Assembly: GCA_942493075.1 (NCBI GenBank)
Contig: OW818681.1
Location: forward strand, 1,426,001 to 1,490,000
Direction: 5' to 3'
Origin: JBBQYD01 sp942493075
Lineage (GTDB): Bacteria > Verrucomicrobiota > Verrucomicrobiia > Limisphaerales > UBA8199
DNA: 64,000 nt
How positions within the stretch are numbered: position 1 is the first letter of the stretch; each line of letters opens with the position of its first letter. The notes below the pieces were generated by a model that searched no databases, was not told the origin of the DNA, and worked only from the letters and a program-made list of their open reading frames with translations. Below are positions 26,964-36,100 of this stretch, in pieces. Both the position numbers and the translations under genes were made by a program.

Positions 26964-28139
26964 CTAGGAGTACAGGAGACAAGCCTGGCTGCGTTCGAGC
27001 CAGCGGGGTGATTCAGTCCAGATTTGTGGGTCCCGGGCGACGTCCGCCTTTACAATCAATTCGCGGAGCCAGGTTTGCCCGATCAATCGATCAAAGTGAT
27101 CAGCGCCCGACGGATTAGCCGCAGTCGGATAGGCAGCCCAGCGGAAGGCCTCGGGCTGCATCCGCGCCACAAGACACAGCAACGCGAGCCCTGCACGTAC
27201 CGGACGGAATTTGCGTGAGTCGGTTACACGCAATTGAACACCAGCACATTCGCATCCTGCCCATGGATTTTGTGTAGGCACGAAATTGATTCTCTCGGCC
27301 AACACCCCCGGCAGGTTCAACCCGTTAAAGTTGTCCGTTATTGTGCCGGCGTCGAGCCATGGGGCGCCGATGATCTGAAATGGAGTGGACGTTCCGCGGC
27401 CAACGCTGAGATTCGTCGCTTCAAACAGGCAAGTCCCGGGATAGATCAGGGATGAGAGGTAGCTGGGCATGGCGGGCGAGGTGGGCACGAACTCAAGCCC
27501 GAGATCCGGCCAATGCTGTTCACGCTTCCACCCATCGCACCGGATGATTTGAACGTCGGCGGTGGTGAGTGTTTCGGCGACCCACAGGCCAAGAAGCTCT
27601 CCCGCCGTCAACGAATGGCGGATCGGAATGCAGTGGCGGCCGAGAAAGCTGCCGCATTTCTCGACATCCAGCAGCGGGCCTTCCACAGCATCGCAAGCAC
27701 CTCCCAAGGGATTCGGTCGGTCCAGGACGATGAGGCGCTTGCGAGCCTGAATGCAGGCTTGGAGCATCTCATACAACGTCCATATGTAAGTATAGAACCG
27801 GCTGCCGATATCCGGCAGATCATAGACTACGGCATCGAGATCGCTCAAATCCTGTTCCAGGGGGCGCATCCGCTCCCCATAGAGGCTGGTGACTGGCAAT
27901 CCAGTTAGTGGATCGGTCATATCCGAAACCCGGGCTCCATCTGGAGCGGTGACGTGCAGGCCATGCTCCGGCGAAAAAAGTCTGACTATGTTTATGCCTG
28001 CGCCAATCAATGCAGCGCGCGAACTCGTGGACGCATCAGCCGCCGTCCGGGCGGAGTGATTGGTGACCAGGCCCAGCTTGCCTGGGAGCAAATGCGGCTC
28101 CAGGCAGGCTTGATCAACCCCGAATCGGATGGACGGCAT
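26964..28139 (-). CDS. namZ: NamZ-like exo-beta-N-acetylmuramidase (DUF1343)
   Basis: A 391-residue protein of the DUF1343 family, whose characterised member NamZ removes terminal MurNAc from peptidoglycan fragments. Family motifs: LGLVTNHSA near the start, LFSPEHGL (the Glu region proposed as catalytic), YDLPDIGSRFYTYIWTL, LDRPNPLGG, and IGAPWLD in the C-terminal half. The ATG at 28139 gives MPSIRFGVDQ with no signal peptide, so a cytosolic role in muropeptide recycling is suggested. It is not linked to other muropeptide genes here. Confidence 0.9.
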   Translation of the reverse strand: MPSIRFGVDQACLEPHLLPGKLGLVTNHSARTAADASTSSRAALIGAGINIVRLFSPEHGLHVTAPDGARVSDMTDPLTGLPVTSLYGERMRPLEQDLSDLDAVVYDLPDIGSRFYTYIWTLYEMLQACIQARKRLIVLDRPNPLGGACDAVEGPLLDVEKCGSFLGRHCIPIRHSLTAGELLGLWVAETLTTADVQIIRCDGWKREQHWPDLGLEFVPTSPAMPSYLSSLIYPGTCLFEATNLSVGRGTSTPFQIIGAPWLDAGTITDNFNGLNLPGVLAERINFVPTQNPWAGCECAGVQLRVTDSRKFRPVRAGLALLCLVARMQPEAFRWAAYPTAANPSGADHFDRLIGQTWLRELIVKADVARDPQIWTESPRWLERSQACLLYS

Positions 28140-28237
28140 GGGGGTGACTTAGCGGTTTAAGCACTGTGTTGTCAAAACGATAGTTTACACGCCCTCAAGC
28201 GTAACAAGCGTATCGCAGAGCCGAAGCGCTGAAGCGT

Positions 28238-28292
28238 GCATGTTATTGCGATGTTTGCAGACGGTAGAAACGGCTCGTGCCGGTTGCAGCGT
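28238..28292. repeat. Direct repeat copy 1: 3' end of the FYRL-tail gene
   Basis: About 55 bases nearly identical to 30761-30815, the first 33 exactly. It covers the last codons and stop of the frameshifted gene plus a few bases beyond. Confidence 0.9.
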
Positions 28293-30764
28293 TCGTCACG
28301 ACTCGGTTGCTTCCGATTACCGACGGCGGATTGGTCACGGCAGTCCAAACGGAGTTGGTGCCAAGATGGTACGTAGTCGTGAGTGTGAAATTCGTCACGC
28401 TCGCCGGCCAGCCCAGGACGACATTGGCGCCGTCCATCGCAATGGAAAGGCGGGGTTGTGCTGATTGATCCGAGAGACGGGTGTATTTGAGAAACGTGCC
28501 GTTGTTGCCTGAGGCGTAAACCGTGCGGGCATCGACGGGGAATACGTGGAGTAGAGCCTGGCGGGTCAATCCGACCGCCTGCTGTGTCCAGTTTGTGCCC
28601 GCGTCAGATGAGGTCAGAATAAGTCCACCGCTCGGACACTTGCCCACCATCCACCCAGTCTGACGGTCAAGAAAGCAAATCGCGTTAGGCCGATTCTGAT
28701 TGCCAGCTGGAATGTCACGCTGATTCCAATTGTTGCCATCCGTGGTAAACACCAGGTGTCCCACATCGTCCAAGCCCGATGTGTCGGTTTTCCCCAACCC
28801 TGGGGCCCATCCGTGTTGATTATCCACGAAACACACGTTACCCATGCTGACGGTCGGCGAAGCCTGATCCGTCAAGAATACCCCGTCTCGGTAATGTGCA
28901 AGAGCACTAAACGAGAGTTCTTGGATAAGTAACCAACCCTCGTGATCGTCAAAAGGAAACGACAACGAAGTGACATCGAGAGTGTCAAACCAACAGGGGA
29001 TCCTCGTCACGGATGTGCCATCAATTCGCCAGAAACTGGCTGATGCCCCGCCGGCGAAGCAAGCGCTTCTTTGCGGCGAGAAAGCAAGAGTCAATACTCT
29101 GCTGAGTGTCTCGTAGAACCGTTTCCAGGTCTTACCTCCATCGCTAGTTTGATAAAGCCCGTTGTCTCCCCCCGCATATCCCTCCTCAGCATTACGCATC
29201 GCCACGGCGAAAACCCGATAGCGTGTCGATTGTATCTCAAAACTCCGTCCGCCATCGGCCGTATGGTAGATCTCACCTTTTGAGCCTGACGCGATCCAGC
29301 CATGCTCGCCCACAAAGCACATTGCGGAGAGGACGGATACGCCTGCGGAGTTAGGAAGGTTGGCGCTCAAATCCACCCAGCCATATTCCTCGGCCAGTTC
29401 GCCGGTGAAATCGGGTAAGGTGAGGCCACTGCCCGCTAGCGAGACGTTCTGCTCCGGAGGCGTGAACGACCGGTAAAGTTTGGAGACGCGCACCCGGTAT
29501 TGGCCATCCGGAAGAAAGGTGAACGCAAACTGCCCGTTCGAGTCAGTTTCCACTGTCCCCGACAAAGGGCCACTCAACTCGATCCGTGCCCCCGCCAGCG
29601 GTTCTCCGCCCTGGAGCGCACACCCGCGGATCGCGTGGCCGCTAAGTGGAGTTGAATCCGCTCGGACGGGCCAGGTGAAGGCCGTGCCCGACTTCAGAGC
29701 AGCGAGTGAGGTTCCAAACGCGGGACTGACATACCACGCCTTGGTGGTGTCACTCGAGCTCGTGGACGAGGTCCAGATGGAATAGTCGATGCCACTGGCA
29801 AAGGGATGATCTGGGGAGAGTGCGGGACTGACCTGGCTCCGGTCGATCAGGCTCAGCGCCTCCAGACGGTTCGGCAACCGCCAATCAACATGACCGAAGT
29901 TGGTCCGAACACTCGAATTCATGTCCGCAAGGAAGGCGAACGCGTTGGCCCAGGTAACTCCCGGCGACCCCATCGGTCCGCTTTGGGGCCACATCAGCCC
30001 CGTGAGGCGATCCCGCACCGTGCCGTCGCCTACCGCCATAAAACGTGGGGTCGGCGCCTGTATGCCGGAACGGAGCGCGCCATCATCGCGGGGCGCATAA
30101 CTCCGGGTCTGGCCGGTTTGGGGTAGCTGAACGGTACCGGCCGATCCGACGCGCACCGCCAAAAAACGGCATTTCACGACCGGGTTGGTTTCGAATTTAA
30201 ACCCCGTAGAATCGATGGCGCCAGACTGGAGGTTGAGACTCCAGCCATAAATGGACAAGTCCGTCCGTGTCGTAGCTGTAAAATACCAATCCGCCACGTT
30301 CGTAAAGGGATGGTTCAGCGGCAGGGCCGGGTTGGCACGGCCGTGATCCACCAGGCTGAGCATCTCGATCACGTTCGGCATGCGCCAGTCATTGAATCCC
30401 AAGTAGGTTTCGGCATTGAGTTTATCGATATACTCCAGGCCATGGAACCAAGTCATGACGCCATCTCCGGTCGTGCCATCCTGATCGAAGACAGGATCAC
30501 GCGACGCACCAGGTTGCCGTCGGTCACCCACATCAGCCCAGTGAGCCGGTCGGTCGCGGAGCCGTCGCCGTGATTTGTGAAACGTGGCTCAGGCCAAGGC
30601 GCGCCGGCTTGCAGCGCGCCGTCGTCCCCGGCGCAATAGCTGTTGGTCTGCCCGGTACGCGGGAGATCGATTAACCCGGCAGCGATCAGGTCGGAGCCCA
30701 TAAAGAACAGCGCCACGGCAAAAGTGAACAGCCTGTTCCTGCTCTCAAAGTTGAAGTTCTGCAT
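28243..30764 (-). pseudogene. Frameshifted exported protein: two DUF1566 domains plus a photosystem-stability-like propeller
   Basis: The N-terminal part (from the ATG at 30764) has a signal peptide (NRLFTFAVALFFMGSDLIAA) and DRLTGLMWVTDGNLVRR, the start of a DUF1566/Lcl-type domain. The domain continues in another frame as DPVFDQDGTTGDG. The switch is at about 30499-30500, where two extra bases (or one missing) break the frame. The remainder has the first DUF1566 domain's body, a second complete copy (DRLTGLMWPQSG), a carboxypeptidase-regulatory-like fold (GCALQGGEPLAGARIELSG) and YCF48/BNR-like propeller repeats (AVAMRNAEEGYAGGDNGLYQ). It ends with a tail GTSRFYRLQTSQ. It could be a young pseudogene or a sequencing error in an intact gene of about 840 residues. 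Confidence 0.8.
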
Positions 30765-30815
30765 GTTATTGCGATGTTTGCAGACGGTAGAAATGGCTCG
30801 TGCCGGCTGCGGCGT
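30761..30815. repeat. Direct repeat copy 2: FYRL-tail end in the gene remnant
   Basis: Matches 28238-28292 as above. Here the copy belongs to the remnant at 30766-30970 and overlaps the ATG of the frameshifted gene. Confidence 0.9.
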
Positions 30816-30970
30816 TGTCAGACATCAGAAATGACGTTGGGCTTGGGTGCCAGGATCTGCTGGCTGAGGTCAGTCCAAACGGCGGTTTGGGCGCGGGCTT
30901 GCAGGGCGAAGATGGAAAGTGCAACCAACGACACGCTCACCCACTGGAATGGATTGAGGTATGATTTCAT
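30766..30970 (-). pseudogene. Collapsed remnant: signal peptide joined to an FYRL tail
   Basis: From the ATG at 30970 the minus strand encodes a signal peptide (SVSLVALSIFALQARAQ), then TAVWTDLSQQILAPKPN and a stop after about 50 residues. Immediately after, in another frame, comes SDNAAAGTSHFYRLQTSQ and a stop at 30766. That end is nearly identical to the C-terminus of the neighbouring frameshifted gene. The simplest reading is a paralogue that lost its whole middle by deletion, leaving the two ends out of frame. Confidence 0.75.
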
Positions 30971-31217
30971 GGCTGGGTGTTAAGACGATAGTCGCTGGCC
31001 GAGCGATAACCCGCTCTCGGCACTCCGCATTCAACAGTAATACACCCTTGACGCGTTGGTGGTGGATTAAGGTCATCATACGCAAAAAGGGCAATCCGAG
31101 AAAGTAAAAATTCTCGCAAATCATCCGACAGATCCGACAGACAATCAGCATAGCCCAAGTCCGTGCAAGGCTCTGAAAGTCATTGAAACCCCTCCGTGGT
31201 TGCATAACATCTGACCA

Positions 31218-31991
31218 GTGCCGACCAAAGTCATTGCCGTTGCGAATCAAAAAGGTGGGGTAGGGAAGACTACCACCGCCGTGAATGTTGCCGCCTGCGC
31301 CGCCTCGCTCGGCAAACGGGTGTTGCTTTTTGACCTTGATCCACAGGCGAACGCCACCAGCGGTCTGGGGTTGGAGAAGACCGAGGGAGCCAGCGCCTAC
31401 CGAGTGCTCCTGGGAGAGGGGACGCTGACTGAGAAGATCAAGCAGACGGCCTTTGAAAACCTGGACATGATCCCAAGCGAGGTGGATCTCTGCGGCGCGG
31501 ACATCGAATTGGCACGTTCTGAGAACCATCTTCGACGAGTCTCAGAAGGACTCGTGCCCATCGTGCAGTCCGGGGCTTACGATATCGTGTTCATGGATTG
31601 CCCCCCTACCTTAGGCATCCTGACGGTGAATGCATTCGTGGCGGCGGATTATGTGCTCGTTCCACTTCAGTGCGAGTATTACGCCCTGGAAGGGATCTCC
31701 ATGCTGAACCGTGTCATGGCCCAATTGCACGACAGCGGGGCCAATTCACGGCTCGAACTGCTGGGTGTGGCCATGACCATGTATGATGGCCGCACGAACT
31801 TGTCTCAACAGGTTGTCGGAGAGGTTCGGGAGCATTTCGGCGCCAAGGTTTTCGAAACAGTAATCCCTCGGACCACACGCCTGGCTGAAGCGCCGAGCTT
31901 TGGTAAGCCGATTATCCATTACGATAAGTACAATGCGGGTGCGGCAGCTTACGAACTGCTGACACAGGAGGTGCTTCAGCGCCTTGGATAG
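31218..31991 (+). CDS. parA: ParA/Soj chromosome-partitioning ATPase
   Basis: A 257-residue deviant Walker ATPase beginning at a GTG. The P-loop NQKGGVGKTTTAVNV, FDLDPQANATSG and DCPPTLGILTVNA are all present. There is no N-terminal HTH extension, so it is the chromosomal Soj type. It cycles on the nucleoid with ParB to move the origin region. parB is not adjacent but lies about 8 kb away on the opposite strand (40339-41265). Confidence 0.95.
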   Translation: MPTKVIAVANQKGGVGKTTTAVNVAACAASLGKRVLLFDLDPQANATSGLGLEKTEGASAYRVLLGEGTLTEKIKQTAFENLDMIPSEVDLCGADIELARSENHLRRVSEGLVPIVQSGAYDIVFMDCPPTLGILTVNAFVAADYVLVPLQCEYYALEGISMLNRVMAQLHDSGANSRLELLGVAMTMYDGRTNLSQQVVGEVREHFGAKVFETVIPRTTRLAEAPSFGKPIIHYDKYNAGAAAYELLTQEVLQRLG

Positions 31992-32133
31992 GAGCTCTTT
32001 CCGGGATGAAGCGGTGCGTTCCCGGGCTTGTCTTCAGGGACTTTCCCGGTGATAACGGTTCTGGTTTTGGGACGCATAAAATTGTTCTGCCTTGCCAAAA
32101 GGCGTTGTATCCCTAGATTTATCAACTCTTAAT

Positions 32134-32490
32134 ATGGTGAATTTAACCGGTTATGGAATGGACCTGCTATTAGCGATGGCTTCGGCTCCGCAGGCGGGAC
32201 AACAGCAGCAATCGATCTGGATTCAATTGGTGCCTATGCTGCTTCTCATTGCAGTGTTCTATTTTGCGCTTATTCGGCCGCAACAGCAAAAGGCCAAACA
32301 GCACGCAGAACTCCTTAAGTCCATCAAGCCCGGAGATAAAGTCGTGACGGGAGGCGGATTAATTGCCACTGTGGTGACAGTTCGTGACCGGACGGTGACA
32401 ATCCGGTCCGGAGATTCCAAACTGGAAGTCACTAAAGGTTCCATCGCGGAAATTACTGAACGCAGCGGCAGTGAAGTCGTGCAGTCTTGA
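32134..32490 (+). CDS. yajC: YajC, Sec translocase accessory protein
   Basis: About 118 residues from the ATG at 32134; a TTG at 32092 or ATG at 32158 are alternatives, with no decisive ribosome site. One transmembrane helix (IQLVPMLLLIAVFYFALI) is followed by RPQQQKAKQHAELLKSIKPG, DKVVTGGG and a KOW-like beta domain, the YajC hallmark. It joins SecDF in the holotranslocon. Here secDF follows after 37 bases, the usual order. Confidence 0.93.
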   Translation: MVNLTGYGMDLLLAMASAPQAGQQQQSIWIQLVPMLLLIAVFYFALIRPQQQKAKQHAELLKSIKPGDKVVTGGGLIATVVTVRDRTVTIRSGDSKLEVTKGSIAEITERSGSEVVQS

Positions 32491-32527
32491 GTTCTGAGTC
32501 GGGTTGGCCCAACATTCTGATGCTCAC

Positions 32528-35077
32528 ATGAATCGAAACCATTTTTGGAAGTTTGTTCTCGTCCTGGCGCTTTTAAGTTGGTCTGTCTATCAGCTCTATC
32601 CGCCTTCGGATCGTCCGCTGGTAGAAGTGTTTCGCGAACGCGCCGGGAACCGCGACGCGAACTTTGGGCAGATCCTGACCAAGTTGGACCAACTCCAGAA
32701 GGAAAAGCCGCTGCGCGAGTACGGCAACATCATGGAAGCAGCGGGAACCAATGACCTGCGCAAGTATTTTCAAGACATCCCAGTTAAGGACGAGGCACGC
32801 GCCAATTCCCAGGTGCTCAACCGTCTTCAACGCGAAGCCGCCGGCAAGATCCGCCTCGGTATCGATCTTAAAGGTGGTACCTCCTTCATGGTCGCCATGG
32901 ATACCACCCAGATTGATGGGGGGGATACCAACAAGGTTAACTCCACAGCCACCACGGACATGGCGCTGGATCAGGCCATTGAAGTGCTACGCAAACGCGT
33001 TGATCGGTTTGGCGTGGCGGAGCCGGTAATCCAACGAGCTGGCGGAAACCGAATTCTGATTCAACTGCCAGGCCTCTCGGAATCCGACAAAGAGACGGCC
33101 ATGCGGACTATCAAACAGGCCGCCTTCCTTGAGTTCCGCATAGTGCATCCGCAAAGCCAGCAACTCATCAATGAAGGAGTGATCGAGCCTGGTTATCAGG
33201 TTTTGACCCGCACGGAACGCACCCGCGATGGCAGGGAAGAGACGGAAGCCGTCATGGTAAAGAGGCGCGCTGAGATGACAGGGAGCGGGATTCGAAGCTC
33301 GATGGTTGTCCGTGGCAACCTTGGAGAACCGACGATCAGCTTTACCCTGGACGAGAAGGGAGCGGCTCGGTTTGGTGAGATTACCCGGGAAAATATCGGG
33401 CAACGCCTCGCCATTATTCTGGACGGTGAGCTTTATTCAGCACCTGTGATCCAATCGGCTATCGAAACCGGCAGCGGGCAGATTACTGGGCGTTTTGATG
33501 AGAAACAGGCGTTTGAACTCGCTAATGTGCTTCAAAACCCTCTTCGGGCGCCTTTGAACATCATCGAATCCCGCGAGGTTGACCCGACCTTGGGTTTGGA
33601 CGCAACCCGGAGCGGTATCAAAGCCGCGATTATCGGCACGATCGCAGTAGCGATTTTCATGCTGGTTTACTACCTGCTTGCCGGCGTTGTAGCCAATATT
33701 GCGCTGATGCTGAACATTGTCATCCTGCTGGGTGTGATGTGTTCGATTGGCACGACGCTCACCATGCCAGGTATCGCGGGTATCGTGCTGACAATTGGTA
33801 TGGCGGTTGATGCCAACGTGCTGATCTTCGAGCGTGTTCGAGAGGAATTGGCGGCTGGCAAGTCCCTCCGGGGTGCCCTTTCCGCAGGCTATGACAAGGC
33901 CTTTGGGACCATCTTTGACTCGAATCTGACGACACTGATTTCGTCCGTCATCCTGATTTACATGGGCACGGGCCCGGTCAAAGGGTTCGGTGTGACCCTG
34001 ACTATCGGTGTGAGCGTGAGCATGTTCACCGCCCTGGTGGTAACCCGCTTAGTATTCGATGGGCTGTTCGCGATGAACATGATTAAGAGTCTTAAGATGC
34101 TGCACGTGGTCAAAGGTGCGCATTTTGATTTCATGCGCTGGGCGCTTCCGGCGTTTGTGGCCTCTTGGCTGCTGATCGTCGGTGGTATTAGCTATGGCCT
34201 TTTGGGCCGCGGCGCGGACGTTCTGGGCGTCGAGTTTGCAGGCGGCAATACCATCACGATGAACTTCGCCGAAAAGGTGAATGTGGACAATTTACGTGAG
34301 GCTGCCGGCAAAGCAAAAGTCGGTGAGGTTCAGATCGCCTATCAGAGGGAAATAGCCAGCACTAACGAAAACCTGCGGGTCACGATCCGGTCTGTGCCGG
34401 GAGAAACCGACGCGCAGAGTTCGGAGGCGGCTGACAAGGTTGTGGCGCAATTGCGAACGGATTTCCCGAAAGCCCATTTTCAGGTGGCAGGCATGGATCG
34501 GGTAGGGCCTACCGTGGGTGCCGAGATTCGAAACGCGGCCATCTACGCTGGGTTGATGGCTCTGTTCGGTATCCTGGTTTATGTCGCTTTCCGCTATGAA
34601 TTCTCATTCGCGGTTGGTGCAGTTATAGCCATCGTCCACGATCTTCTGATGACCACAGGATGCTATTTCATCTCTGGACGCGAGTTGAATGCGACAACCG
34701 TCGCAGCACTGCTGACCATCATCGGTTTCTCCATCAACGACACCATCGTGATCTTCGATCGTATTCGAGAGGATCTGCGGCTGGGAATCCGGGGCAGCTT
34801 CCGCGAAGTGATGAATAAGGCGTTGAACCAGACTCTAAGCCGAACGATCATCACGTCTGGAACGGTATTCCTGGCCACTGGCGCGTTGTATCTGTTTGGT
34901 GGCGGCGTGATCAACGATTTCGCCTTTACGTTCCTGGTAGGTATCCTAACCGGCACCTACTCCAGTATCTTCATCGCTTGCGCAGTTGTGCTTTGGTGGC
35001 ACAAAGGCCAGCGTCCGGCAATCGGTGCAGCCCCTGGCGCCGTTGTTGCAGATGCGGCGGAGCCCGCCCAACCGTAA
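32528..35077 (+). CDS. secDF: SecDF fusion, proton-driven protein-export factor
   Basis: An 849-residue single-chain SecD-SecF that uses the proton motive force to pull exported proteins through SecYEG. The SecD half has an N-terminal helix, the P1 domain with GIDLKGGTSFMV and VLRKRVDRFGVAEPVIQR, and a six-helix unit after PTLGLD. The SecF half begins near residue 530 and has VEFAGGNTITMNF, the RVGPTVGAEIR junction and a second helix bundle with IGFSINDTIVIFDRIRE. A TTG at 32504 would add eight residues; the ATG at 32528 starts just before the first helix. Confidence 0.96.
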   Translation: MNRNHFWKFVLVLALLSWSVYQLYPPSDRPLVEVFRERAGNRDANFGQILTKLDQLQKEKPLREYGNIMEAAGTNDLRKYFQDIPVKDEARANSQVLNRLQREAAGKIRLGIDLKGGTSFMVAMDTTQIDGGDTNKVNSTATTDMALDQAIEVLRKRVDRFGVAEPVIQRAGGNRILIQLPGLSESDKETAMRTIKQAAFLEFRIVHPQSQQLINEGVIEPGYQVLTRTERTRDGREETEAVMVKRRAEMTGSGIRSSMVVRGNLGEPTISFTLDEKGAARFGEITRENIGQRLAIILDGELYSAPVIQSAIETGSGQITGRFDEKQAFELANVLQNPLRAPLNIIESREVDPTLGLDATRSGIKAAIIGTIAVAIFMLVYYLLAGVVANIALMLNIVILLGVMCSIGTTLTMPGIAGIVLTIGMAVDANVLIFERVREELAAGKSLRGALSAGYDKAFGTIFDSNLTTLISSVILIYMGTGPVKGFGVTLTIGVSVSMFTALVVTRLVFDGLFAMNMIKSLKMLHVVKGAHFDFMRWALPAFVASWLLIVGGISYGLLGRGADVLGVEFAGGNTITMNFAEKVNVDNLREAAGKAKVGEVQIAYQREIASTNENLRVTIRSVPGETDAQSSEAADKVVAQLRTDFPKAHFQVAGMDRVGPTVGAEIRNAAIYAGLMALFGILVYVAFRYEFSFAVGAVIAIVHDLLMTTGCYFISGRELNATTVAALLTIIGFSINDTIVIFDRIREDLRLGIRGSFREVMNKALNQTLSRTIITSGTVFLATGALYLFGGGVINDFAFTFLVGILTGTYSSIFIACAVVLWWHKGQRPAIGAAPGAVVADAAEPAQP

Positions 35078-35090
35078 CAGGTTTTGCATC

Positions 35091-35117
35091 ATGCCGGAGC
35101 TAAAGGGGCTCCGGCAT
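35091..35117. repeat. Perfect 10-bp hairpin between secDF and the TerC-family gene
   Basis: ATGCCGGAGC pairs with GCTCCGGCAT around TAAAGGG. It begins 13 bases after the secDF stop and ends 11 bases before the next ATG. No T-run follows, so it may reduce read-through, protect the secDF 3' end or mask the downstream start region. Confidence 0.6.
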
Positions 35118-35128
35118 GAGTTTGACCG

Positions 35129-36100
35129 ATGCCGTATATGTTAGCCATGGTCGATATCACGATATGGCACTGGGTTGGATTCATCGCCTGTGTGCTGGTT
35201 TTCCTCGCACTGGACTTGGGGGTTTTTCACCGTAAAGCCCACACTGTCGGTTTCAGGGAAGCGCTCGCCTGGACAGGTATCTGGTTTACGATGGCGATGC
35301 TATTCGCCTGGGGATTGCGTCCTCTGCGCGGCGAGAAGGAAGCACTGGAGTTTGTCACCGGCTACCTTATCGAGTTGTCCCTTTCAATGGACAACGTGTT
35401 CGTGATCGCCTTGATCTTCGGTTATTTCCGTGTCCCATCCCAATTCCAGCACCGGGTGCTCTTCTGGGGAATTCTAGGAGCCCTGGTCATGCGGGGCGTC
35501 ATGATTTGGGCCGGCGTGGCCCTGATCTCCATGATCGGTTGGGTCCTCTATGTCTTCGGGGTCTTCCTGGTCTATAGCGGCATCAAGATGATGCTTGTTG
35601 AAACCGACGTTGACCCGGAAAAGAATCCGGTCATTCGATGGGTGCGCAAGTTCTACCCTGTTGCTCCGAACCTTGATGGACAGAAGTTTCTGACCCATTG
35701 GCAGGGGCGAGTTGCTTTAACCCCATTGGGCTTGGTGCTCATCATGGTGGAAACGACAGATTTGCTGTTTGCCGTCGATTCCATTCCAGCCATCTTTTCA
35801 GTCACGACCAAGCCGTTCATCGTTTTTACCTCCAACGTCTTCGCCATCCTCGGACTGCGTTCACTCTACTTTGTATTGGCTGGAGCCATCGGCTATTTTC
35901 GGTATTTGAAATACGGCCTGTCTCTCGTGCTTGTGTTTGTGGGTATCAAAATGCTCCTTTCCCCTCATGACAAGCCGCCGAAGTGGTTTCAGATGGAGAT
36001 CCCCGTTTCAGCGTCATTGGCCATCGTGGCTGGGGTGATTCTAGTTTCAATTGTTGCATCGATAATCGTCGCGCGTAAGGAAGAAAAACGGAAGCCATGA
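35129..36100 (+). CDS. TerC/Alx-family integral membrane protein
   Basis: A 323-residue protein with about eight to nine helices. Family signatures: ALDLGVFHRKAH in the first loop, ELSLSMDNVFVIALIF with the conserved acidic residues within the membrane, and VETTDLLFAVDSIPAIF with its repeated counterpart. TerC/Alx members export manganese or calcium or assist membrane-protein metallation. Three in-frame ATGs (35129, 35138, 35147) are possible starts. The stop overlaps the recJ start as ATGA. Confidence 0.9.
   Translation: MPYMLAMVDITIWHWVGFIACVLVFLALDLGVFHRKAHTVGFREALAWTGIWFTMAMLFAWGLRPLRGEKEALEFVTGYLIELSLSMDNVFVIALIFGYFRVPSQFQHRVLFWGILGALVMRGVMIWAGVALISMIGWVLYVFGVFLVYSGIKMMLVETDVDPEKNPVIRWVRKFYPVAPNLDGQKFLTHWQGRVALTPLGLVLIMVETTDLLFAVDSIPAIFSVTTKPFIVFTSNVFAILGLRSLYFVLAGAIGYFRYLKYGLSLVLVFVGIKMLLSPHDKPPKWFQMEIPVSASLAIVAGVILVSIVASIIVARKEEKRKP

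Noticed and set aside
31123..31140. Tandem 9-base repeat ATCCGACAG x2 upstream of parA as iterons
   Set aside because: Only two copies; too short to support an origin or operator.
32001..32025. CCGGGA...TCCCGG hairpin as terminator of parA
   Set aside because: Only six pairs with a large loop and no T-run.
35078..35128. Manganese (yybP-ykoY) riboswitch before the TerC-family gene
   Set aside because: The gap is 51 bases, too short for that riboswitch; only a simple hairpin is present.
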